From Rhexocercosporidium sp. MPI-PUGE-AT-0058 (taxonomy: Eukaryota; Ascomycota; Leotiomycetes; Helotiales): a DNA stretch of 64,000 bases. The translations under genes and the position numbers were made by a program. Numbering within the stretch: the stretch's first letter is position 1; the number at the start of each line of letters is the position of its first letter. The stretch covers positions 1,116,001 through 1,180,000 of the forward strand of contig JAGTJL010000010.1 of the NCBI GenBank assembly GCA_020746875.1. The letters run 5' to 3'. Positions 54,961 through 64,000 of the stretch are shown here, piece by piece. Below the pieces are notes generated by a model, which saw only the letters and a program-made list of their open reading frames with translations, was not told the DNA's origin and ran no database searches.

Positions 54961-57900
54961 TTATGCACTGGTTGTAGTTGGAGCTGCTGATGCTCCTGAT
55001 GTTGACTCGTGGGCTTTCTCATAGGCAATAGGCTTCCGTCCATTGCTCTTATAGTAGAGCATGACATCTGCGCCTCCCTTCCAGACATGGGCACGAAGGG
55101 TAGCAAGACTCATTGTGATTGGCAGTTTCTGATTTTGCGTTAGCCGAATTGTCAATAACTGAATGTCACTTCTTACCTGATCATAGCAGTAGAGTTCAAG
55201 ATACTCCTCTGGCTTCAAAGCCTCTGGATCCGGTTGCTCTGGAGCTGCTTCAATTCGCTCTGCAACATATGCCAAGATCTTCTTTACTCGGAGCATCCGG
55301 TTGGCATTCAGACGAGAATTTCCATCTGGTCCAGCAATGCTTGGTAGTAGGTCTTGCCATGGTTGCAACACAAAGGAAACTTTGACTGGTTCCTTGAGGG
55401 GAATCCTGTTCTGCATGACATGTTAGAAAGCTTTCTTTAGAATTGTGATTTCACTTACACGCAAAAGCAGATCACCAAGCCACATGGGTGCTCGTTCCGC
55501 AATCAAGGTTGCGTCTTCTCCAACGGTCGCGACGGTTCCCCTGTACAAGTCTGCACTACCTCCTGAAGTCTCCTCTTGGATAATGACGGTTGTCATTGGA
55601 GGAGGTTTCAAGACAGGCGTCTCATTCGGCAGGCTAGGAGTGATTCCACTCTCAACTCTGTTCTCGGGGTTCTCAAGAAGAGCCTTTTCGTACTCATTCT
55701 GGATCTTCTGCACGATTCCGAAAAAGCTGTCGTCGACCTCTTTTTCTTTCTCGCCACTATCTGAAGTCTCAGATCCATCTTCAACCTTCTCATCGACGAC
55801 AACTGGCTTCTCTGCTGTTGCTGTCGATGCAGAACGTCCCAGTTTCTTACTGCCAAAAGACATTCCGCCCATGCCCATGCGGAATTTCTTCCCAAACGCC
55901 TTGCTGTCCTTTCCGTTGGTCTCCTTGTCGGCATCCAATGGAGATTTCGGGGCTGCTTCATGGGTCTCTGTAGTCGGCTTTGAAGTAGGTTCTGAGGAGA
56001 TTGGTGCACTGGAGAAGTAATCGCCTGTCTTCTCGGCTGATGTACGACTAACTTGAGATGCTCGTTTGTCGAGAGGTGCACCATCCTCAGGGACACCAGG
56101 GAGATGATTGAGAGGAGCAGGTGTCGCTACACCAATACCCATACCGGGCGTCATGGGATACGAGTACCCATTGCCCTTAGGTGTCAAGGCAGAGTTATCT
56201 GGCCAGCTACCTCCGGCAGCTGGGAGTTCAATAGACATAGGTGCGTTGGCTCGTGGGGCACTCTTCTTGAGATTGTCGTTGAGCTCCTTTCGAAAAGATT
56301 CGTCTCTCTTAATCATCTCATCGATGAGATTGGAGAACAAGTGACGAAGGATCCACTTTCCGAGATTGACTACATTCAAATTTAGTTTGTTGAATCTTGT
56401 GAACTTTGCCGAAAGACTTACTTCGTTGGTCGTCTCGGAATTCAGCTGCCTCGTCCAACTCCAGCTCATCCGCATACATTTCAGCATCGAAGCAATTGTA
56501 CTCTTCCAAAACAACGGCAAGTCGTCCAGTTCGAGTATCAATTGAGCACCATGGCGCAACCGCTTCCATTGTATTGACCTCGGGCTCCACATCTTCAAGG
56601 TGTCTCTTTCCGAACGATTGAATCGGGATACACTATAACTGTCAGTGAAATTGTTATGAGTTCTATGCTTTGCACATACTCTAAGAAGATCCCACAACAA
56701 GACATCCCCTGCTGTGTCTAAAGTCAAAACTCGTCGACGATCATTGAGAAGTTTGTGCTTGACCAATCCGTGTTGACCTTCAATAGTTTCCTCCGGTAGA
56801 GCATGGATGGGGACAATGACACCAATGTCAGGGTCTACAAGGACCTCCGAAGCCTTGCGAACTCCGCTCAAAGTCGTCATTGCATCAGACTCTCTCGCTG
56901 CTGGCGCTGGAAAGCTTGCAGTGTTCGAAATTCTCAAAACTGCCTGTGCAGGTATTTGCTTCTTCGAGCCTCCGGTGGATATAGGTGGCGACAATTGCCT
57001 TGGACGAGACGCTGCACTTGAGGCACGATGGTGTCTGTAGGCCTCTGGTAGTTGAATGTCAGATCCAGTATCGACATTGTTCCATCGATTGATGGAAGAA
57101 CTGGATGTAGCAGTCCAGATATGATCTCCACATGCAATGACTTTGTTCACTCCCTCGTTCTCATGTGCAACGGCGAGAGAAAGGCCGTCGTCCATCTCTC
57201 CTAGAGTTCCTCGAACATCTGTCTTCACAACCAAGCCGGATCGATCACTGCTGTAGAATACGCCCAAATCAGGATCGTCCGAGTACAAGGCCCAGACGCT
57301 ATCGTTGTGCATAGTCAATGTATGCATGCATCGTCCAGCCGTAACACTCCATACTTTGACAGTCTGATCAGAGCTGGCAGTCATGATAGTATCTCCACTC
57401 TCATTCACCAGAATATCCCTAATGTTGTCCGTATGACCCACAAACTTGGTGATTCTCTTGCCGGACCTTGGATCCCATAATCGCACGATAGATTCTGGAC
57501 CACCACTTGCAAGTATGCTGCGGCTCACACTCAAGGCGTAGACAGATCCCTTCTCGCTCTTCTCCTCGTCTCCGACTTCAATTTCAAGTTTCTTTCCTGC
57601 TCCGCTGAGATCCCAGAGGCATATTCGTCGGTCGAGTCCTCCCGAAGCCACCCAGTCTGCTTGAGGACCCGGTGTCGCAACACACTTCACATAGTCGGCA
57701 TGCTGGCCAACAGTCTGAGGCGCCTCAGACTCGTTCGATAATGGTCGCCATACTCTGACCGTCAGATCAGAAGACGCTGATACCAAAGCTGTATTATTCT
57801 GCGCGAGGACAATATCATTGACCCAGTGTGTATGAGCCTGTGTCTGCGCGCGAAAGGTTGTCGAAGTCTGGGTATTCGAGCTCGTCTCCGAAACTGGGTC

Positions 57901-58270
57901 GTCTGGGGAATCGAAAGGGTTCTCGGAGGTAATTGGCGTCTTCAAATCGAGATTCAGGTTCCAGGCACAAATCGCACCGTCTCGTCCTCCTGAATACCTG
58001 CAACTTCGTGTTAGCCTCGAGATCAACGGACCCCACCTCTAGGTAATTATCCCGACGGCCACACTGCGCTTTCACTTACAGGATCGATTGATCGCGGTCG
58101 ACGGCGAGGCCGTTCACTCCTAATCTGTGCCCACCAGGCGAATTCGCAAGTGGCAGGACTGTAGATGCCAGTCAGATTACATCCATCCCCTTGGAGCTCG
58201 AATACAACATCCCGGGTGCGGGGAAAGACTTACCATAGCTAATGCGCTGCCTCGCCTTTTTCTGAGCCAT
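54961..58270 (-). CDS. WD40-repeat deubiquitinase cofactor, WDR48/UAF1 homologue (DUF3337; Duf1/Bun107)
   Basis: WD40 scaffold that in other eukaryotes binds and activates ubiquitin-specific proteases (USP1/12/46 group; Bun107 in fission yeast). Exons in transcription order are 58270-58234, 58158-58080, 57997-56680, 56632-56422, 56369-55459, 55410-55177 and 55128-54961, giving 985 aa. The N-terminal beta propeller has repeats such as [52 protein letters not shown] and [12 protein letters not shown]. The middle ([20 protein letters not shown]) and [11 protein letters not shown] match the DUF3337 region. A Ser/Pro-rich, low-complexity insertion follows (about 600-800), then the ubiquitin-like C-terminus ([33 protein letters not shown]). 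The two introns flanking the 211-bp exon lack stops in the neighbouring frame, so a naive 867-codon frame reads through them wrongly. Confidence 0.94.
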
Positions 58271-58892
58271 AGCTCTCCTGCTTATCGCGCTTCAGTAATC
58301 ATGCGGATGGAAATTGTCAAGACATGCGTCGGTTGCACGGTTTCATGCAAGCAGGCAATGTGAATGGAGAGTTCGAAATTGTAGCTAGGTAGAGAGAGGT
58401 TGAGACCAGGTCGGCTACGAGGCACCAGAGGGAAAGAGCTCCCGCATTTGCAGTAGAGGAGGTACAGCCAGATAGATCCCCAGGGGAGTGGATCAGCGAG
58501 AGGCCAAAGGGTTGGCCTCCCCACATTCTATGCGGCGCATGCTGGGTGCATTTGACAGCTTCTAGCCGCCCGGCTAAAAAGGAGCTTTAGGAGCTTTCTG
58601 CCTCTCTTCCGAAATCAAGCAATGCGTAGAAAGAGAAAGGGTTGCATAGGTATTTGATGCTTCCATCAACCATTGAACTTATATGTACAGTGTCCCAGCG
58701 CCCGTCAATCAGCGTTGCATCATTTTCAGTCTCCCCTGCTGTTCTCTCCATGCAGCCGAGCCTTGTCCAAGCCTTCCGTCAGACTACAGGCCAATCCATC
58801 AACAGTTCCTGCGCCTGTGGAATTAAAACAAAACATAAAAAACAAAGGGGTATATCCGTTCCCAATCCTTGAACTCCGGTAATGCTCCCATC
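58271..58892. other. Intergenic region between ULP1 and the WDR48 homologue
   Basis: Both neighbours are on the minus strand. Holds the WDR48-homologue promoter and the ULP1 3' UTR. No coding evidence. Confidence 0.55.
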
Positions 58893-60644
58893 TCATCCCA
58901 GAAATCCTTCCGAGTCCCATTTGAAGTCGCCTTCAAACCCTCTATTCAATAATACGGCCGCAATGTTCTTCCTCTGCTGCGTCAGATCCCGCTGGTTGTA
59001 ACAGTCTGGATTGATCCCCAGGGCAACACAGAGAGCATTCGTGCAGACAAACACTCCGCAATCGTACCCATTTGATTGATACGCACACGCCGTCCTTGGA
59101 ATTGTCCACTCCTTTTCGTTGTATTGTGATCCCAGTTGGTTTTTGACCCATCCAACCAGAATTGGAATGACGTCTGCTCCCTGGCCACCCATGCTGTCAA
59201 GATACTCAATGGTTCTTGCTACAGGACGAACAAGTCCAATTGTCCAATGCAACCCCTTGTTGATTGGGATAAAGACTGTGTCCACTTCCAACAGAGATGT
59301 GCCAGGGGCCTTCTTCCTCTTCATGAGTCTTTCTGTACTTTTTGGTCCCTTGTCCCTCAGGTTGTTCCAGAAGAAGCTGTTGTGCGCAAGGAACTTGGGC
59401 ACGGTAGAGACAGGTTCACCTGCTGCCTCCGCCTCAGTTGCTGCAGCTTTATTGGCTGCTATAACGATCCATTCAATGTAGGTATTGATGATCTCATCGT
59501 TGAGCCAAGCCGCATTGCCCAGCAAAGTTGTGAAATCCTTCACTCGCAGCTCTGTGCCCTCGAAAGATTTTGTCAGAGTTCGCGAGAAATCTCTACTGTA
59601 TTGTACTTCGGTAACTCGTGTGTTCCACTTCGTTTCCAGACCCTGTATGAGGGGCTTCAGCGGTGCTTGCCGTGTAAGTCGGCGCAGCTTTGCAGCCTTT
59701 CGTTTCTCCTCTAGCAGTCGGCGTTCCTTATCCCTCTTCAATGCCTCAAGCTCGATCTCTTTCTTAGTCGCGATTCGCAACTCTTTAAGCCCCTGCTTAT
59801 CGTCAAAAAAGGACTTGACGCAATCCCTCTGCCCTAAACTGCTTGTAGACTTTGAAGGCCGAACGGATGTTCGAGGAAGTGATTCTGGGGTCCTCAGTAT
59901 TTGGTTGGCAGGCCTCTGAGGTGTGAGGTTTTCGTATTGCTGTGAGGATTGGCGTATCGAGGAGGGGGGAGTCAAGGGCGATGCTGCTGCATCTAAACGG
60001 AGGCCACTGAGAGACTCATCAAGCGCGTCCATAACGGGTCCTTTGGATAACTTGGTTTTCGACGACATATTTGCGGAGTGAAATGCAAGTGCAGGAGGTT
60101 CCCAGAATGCGTCCAATATGCCCACCATCTGGCGATCGTCTCGAGCATCTCCAAAGTCGATCTGACCCTTCCCAGATTGTCCAGGCACATGGTGTGCATA
60201 GTTGACATCGTTCGCTGACTTCGGTCTAACTGTATCACCTGTACGTCGCGTTTTCTGTCGCTTTAAAGTAACCGTACCATCGAGTCTCTGCGAAGAGGAT
60301 TGAATGTGGTCGGTCGGCGCGACTTCCCCCTCATCAGGAACGAGTCCACTTCCAAAGGTGAACTCCTTACCCTCCTCATCATTCGATTCAGTTGTCATAT
60401 CCGTATAAGATGATGGGCACACCCAACCCGTCAACCAATTCCAGGCCTGCATTATAATTCCGCTGGACTGACGTGGTTGAGGTGTCGTGCGCGCAGTCAT
60501 CGCTTTGCTTCTGGGTATGGGCTAGAGATGGTTTTAGCTGCGCGAATCGTGTCATTGGTGAGCTGGCGGGCTCTCTCTTACCAAGTGGGAAAGAACTGCA
60601 GTCCGCGTTTGCTGATCCTCCGCCTTTCTTTTGCGGGTGGACAT
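58893..60644 (-). CDS. ULP1: SUMO-specific cysteine protease Ulp1 (C48 family)
   Basis: Matures SUMO precursor and removes SUMO from proteins, usually at the nuclear pore. Exons in transcription order are 60644-60582 and 60521-58893, giving 563 aa. The 60-bp intron joins MSTRKRKAEDQQTRTAVLSHL to PIPRSKAMTARTT and is preferred over the internal ATG at 60500, because the new N-terminus carries a basic KRK typical of the family and the join is in frame. Residues 1-240 are mostly disordered. A Lys/Arg/Glu-rich helix follows (KKEIELEALKRDKERRLLEE). The protease domain covers the last 230 residues: WLNDEIINTYIEWI, LEVDTVFIPINKGLHWTIG (catalytic His), IEYLDSMGG (Asp), and YQSNGYDCGVFVC (oxyanion Gln and catalytic Cys). 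All catalytic residues are present. Confidence 0.93.
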
Positions 60645-61145
60645 CTCGGAAATGGTCCACGCTGGTAGTTTTGGATGGAAGGAAAGAGCATCGAGATCGA
60701 GATGGGGTGGACAACTCGCAGGCCCGTTTGGTCGCAAGAGAGAGAGAGAGAGAGGGACAAGGCGAACAAGGGCTAGCTTTGCGAATTGCAGGGGGGAGCA
60801 TTTTAGGTTACCGCTAGTGGTTAGGCCTGTTTTACCGACACGATTGTTTGCAGCCGAAGAGACGAGGCTGGGTCTACAGAGCAGGCGAGGTACATCACAG
60901 TAGATTCAGGACAATAGCAGCTTTGATATCCAAAAGTGAAATGAATGACCAATACGCTATGTAGATAGAATTGAGATTGATATGGAACACAATAACGTAA
61001 ACGTCCAGTGGAAGTGCTCAAGGTAGGAAGCAAGATGACGAGATTGTCCAAGCTGGTAACGGGCTTCAAGGTGCAGTAAACATGTAATAGTTCAAGGCAA
61101 TCATTCGATTAATATCTACAATATCATGTCATTATTTCATATATC
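60645..61145. other. Region between the monooxygenase and ULP1 genes
   Basis: Next to ULP1 it holds the promoter, with a (GA)n run near 60738-60755. Further on it is the region downstream of the monooxygenase, whose own promoter lies at the other end. No gene seen. Confidence 0.55.
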
Positions 61146-63191
61146 CTACAACTGTGCCCGCGGTTCCCCCAATGCTTTCGAACAAAATGCAGAGAAGTAC
61201 TGGTTGAGAGCATCAACAGTCCCACTACCTTCCGTCAACGCAGTAACGATCCCAACGTACCCATCAGGCCGCACGACAATAATACCACCGCTCTCCTGGT
61301 CTAGACCCATCTTAGCATGTGCTGCAGCCTTAGCATCAGGCACCCTTTGGTCCCAGATATCATCTGCATAGACATTGTCTCTGTACCGAGCCAGCAAGTC
61401 CGGCACGTCCCTAGAAATCTCGATGCTGCTCCGTTTGTTCGCGAAGATAGTGCAAAATGTGAAAAAGTGACTGTGTGGGTTATGACGCTCGTGATGTGAG
61501 ACAGTGTCAATGTCCTTCCTTAGGTAGGTGCTGAAGAAAGAGTTCTTCTTGCGGAGATTTTGCGCAAGATCTTTGAGGGCCTGCTGGGTTTTTGATACGT
61601 TTCCGGCAAAGACGTAGACTCTAAATGACCCGTTCACAGGAATTTCTTGCTCCAGGTGTACTACATTGGCATCGACCACCCTTGTGACGTTTGAATTGAT
61701 GAGAATTCTGCCCGTGCGGTTCTTGTTTCCCTTTGGATTGATGATATTTGACTGAGCAGGGTGAGATGAGGACCAGTTGAGAGAATTTGGGTCGTAGGCA
61801 ACTCCATAGCCACTGGTGAATTCGCAAGATTCCTTGAAAGTCTTGATGAACTGGTTCTCTTCCTCCCCAGGGCCGGCTTTTTCTGTTGCTGCAGCTACAT
61901 CTTTCGCTGCTGGGGCTCGTTGGGAGAACAAGGCAGCGTATTTGGCGTCAAAATTCAGAAGGTTTTCGGCAATCAGCTTTCGCTCGGACTCGTACGAGTG
62001 AAGCAGAGAACGGTCTGCAAAGCCTGCCTCAACGTGATGAATCTTCCAGGCCAGATTGAGGGCGTCGAGAAATGCGGTGTTCATTCCTTGTCCGGCTTTG
62101 GGCTACATTTCATCAGCAAATATCCAAGAGAGTCCATACAGAAATACTTACACTGTGAGTATGGCAAGCATCACCTCCCATGAACACTCGGTGATCAAGG
62201 GTGTACTTTTCGGCAATGCCTTGACCGATTGGGTAGACAGAGTACCACTCCACACGCTCCCATTCGATGCTGTAGGGTTCCAGGATTCGCTTGGCCGAGT
62301 TCTGTACTTCCTCCTCTGTTGCTGATTTCCTTGGGTTCCAGTCTTTGTCGGTAGAAGATGCGATTTGGATGTATAAGCGGACCATATTGTCCTCTCTGGG
62401 GATGACCATTATTGAGCCGTGCTCTGAGTGAATGGTGCATTTCATCTGTGTTGAGCGTCAGTTTTGTGTCGATGCACATGACTCTCATCAGAACTTACTT
62501 TGATGTCAGGAAAGTCGGTCTTGACCACTCCATCCATCACACCCCAAACATGTGCAATTGGATCCTTGTGCTTGATGCCAATCTTCAGCTGATCCCGAAC
62601 AAATGACCTTGCGCCTTCGCCACTGAACAGATACTTCGCCTTGACGGTCTCTCTCTGCTTACCATCCACATGCTCCAGGTCGACCTCAACCGGGTACTGT
62701 GGGTTTTTGGCCTCATCTGATCTGAAACCTTTGATAGTCCATGGTCTCTGAATTTCAACTCCATTTTTCTCGAGATCTGAAATGAAAACTCGCTCAATCA
62801 AGCCTTGATGAAGAAGCGTTGTGAATGGATATCTGGCGTCAATGAAGCTAGGGCAACTGGCCCATGTCCCCGTTCTTTGAATACCCTTTCCAGCCGAGGT
62901 AGGATCCCAGAACGCAACCTCGTAAACTTTAGCTGGTTCGTGAGCCATGATTGCGGGCTTCAGACCCATATTACGAAGCAGGTCTAGAGATCGCGGTTGG
63001 ATTCCATCTGCTCGGCCGGTCTTGGTTGGCTCGGGTCGATTGTCGATGTGCTTGACCTTGTAACCCCATCGTGCCAGGCAAGTTGACAGAAGAAGTCCTA
63101 CGGGTCCGGCACCGATGATCACGATATCATACTCATTCGATAGCTGTTGACGGCCGCCCACCCTCTCGGTTGGGGTGAAGTTCTCGTCCAT
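61146..63191 (-). CDS. FAD-dependent aromatic-ring monooxygenase (phenol 2-monooxygenase-like)
   Basis: Class A flavoprotein hydroxylase related to yeast phenol hydroxylase. It would use NADPH and oxygen to hydroxylate a phenolic compound. Exons in transcription order are 63191-62499, 62445-62152 and 62102-61146, giving 647 aa, the usual length. Motifs are the FAD dinucleotide fold [20 protein letters not shown] near residue 21, [19 protein letters not shown], and the FAD pyrophosphate motif [18 protein letters not shown]. The second, DG-type motif reads [10 protein letters not shown] where relatives have CDGARS, so the usual Asp is Glu. The C-terminal 180 residues form the thioredoxin-like phenol-hydroxylase domain ([17 protein letters not shown]). 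No targeting signal, and no other catabolic gene nearby, so the substrate is unknown. Confidence 0.93.
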
Positions 63192-64000
63192 GGTGTTTAT
63201 GAAAGCAGGCGATGAGACGCGAATGTGACACTAAGGATAGATGACGATAGGTTGAGATGGATGAGATATCAAAAGAGTAGAGAGGTGATAGTATCCGTAG
63301 ATTAAAACGAGGGGATAGATGGGCCTTAAGTAGACATCAGATATGGGGCAATTTCCATGGAGGTGAATCAGGCTCTTCGACGGCACTTGGATCGGAGAGG
63401 TCGTCCATCTTATCAAGCTTCAAGCGGCGCGATGGCAAAGTCAGACTCGTACTAGGAAAACCCAGCAAGAAGACCCAATCCCACGCAGTCCAGACTGCGG
63501 ATACTGTCCTGGACTTGCGAGCGGCTGTTTGATACGGGATCTGGAAGCTGCTCGCTGCTCGCGGGGGTGGAGTGGAGACCCTTGCGGGGAAAAGACGCCT
63601 GGGGCCAATGACAGGCCGGCTTGGGAAAGTGGATTTGTCTCACTGGACCGCCGGGCACGAAAGACGGTACTCGGAATGCCCTGCTAACCCCACCGCATTC
63701 GTCCAACCGAGCAACCTCACTCTTCGCTCGGAACGCATCATCGGCAGACCCTTGCCGATATCCTTTTTCCTCCCTTGTACTCGTGTCATACGAGATAAGT
63801 ACGAAGCATAAAAGAAGTTATGGCTACCTACGCCTTCGGGGAAAGCCAGTGGGGGTGGGGGAGCCGCCGAGCCCGGTGTTTCTACTTCTGTCACCATCTC
63901 GTAGCTGGACGCGATTGCACCTATGATGCCCGAAAGCCGCATCAAATTGTACTTTGGTAATATATTATGGTGTTAATTGGCTTGCTGCAAGAACTGTGGA
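63192..64000. other. Upstream region of the monooxygenase gene to the window edge
   Basis: Holds the monooxygenase promoter. Frames of 80-100 codons on both strands near 63452-63945 overlap in conflicting phases and are not convincing. No repeat or RNA gene seen. Confidence 0.5.

Noticed and set aside
63452..63945. Overlapping 80-101 codon frames at the right edge
   Set aside because: Several conflicting phases on both strands, none with conserved-looking sequence.

Overview
The window is nuclear DNA of a filamentous ascomycete (Pezizomycotina). The evidence is dense genes with many short GT-AG introns (mostly 47-170 bp, a few over 400 bp), a two-subunit ATP-citrate lyase encoded by divergent genes, a GH72 glucanosyltransferase with a GPI signal, and an AUR1-like protein. 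The overall flavour resembles Leotiomycetes, but the class is an impression only. I found no CRISPR array, rRNA, convincing tRNA or intact transposon. Gene models were built by hand, joining exons at GT-AG sites. For all intron-containing genes whose exon lengths I summed, except two, the total is a whole number of codons.

Layout. 0-2 kb: non-coding with tandem repeats. 2-11 kb: an aquaporin, PRMT5, Sm protein F, a UPF0587/DUF866 zinc protein and a mitochondrial PPR protein. 11.6-20.3 kb: queuosine salvage hydrolase, SUMO E1 subunit UBA2, a mitochondrial-type short-chain reductase and an AUR1-like PAP2 protein; the last two each carry one apparent missing base. 21.8-28.1 kb: elongin C, an amidase and DNA polymerase delta subunit 4. 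28.8-34.2 kb: the head-to-head acl1/acl2 pair. 34.2-37.6 kb: a 3.3-kb gap with a microsatellite cluster. 37.6-45 kb: GH72 enzyme, RING/TRAF zinc-finger protein and a low-complexity conserved protein. 45-48.1 kb: gene-poor with one uncertain ORF. 48.5-63.2 kb: EF-hand mitochondrial carrier, TilS-like protein, SAM carrier (PET8), WDR48/DUF1 homologue, Ulp1 SUMO protease and a phenol-hydroxylase-like flavoprotein.

How the genes relate. Most are housekeeping genes without operon-like logic. Functional pairs do occur. acl1 and acl2 encode the two subunits that make cytosolic acetyl-CoA. UBA2 and Ulp1 activate SUMO and process or remove it. Elongin C, the RING protein and the WDR48 homologue belong to ubiquitin biology. 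The PPR protein, the reductase, both carriers and the TilS-like protein probably act in mitochondria. The queuosine hydrolase and TilS homologue concern modified tRNA nucleosides. I do not see a clearly new biological system. The most useful observations are the two nearby apparent frameshifts in runs of four C, very small coding exons that automatic annotation would miss, an aquaporin with a changed second NPA box, and a flavoprotein with an altered DG motif.
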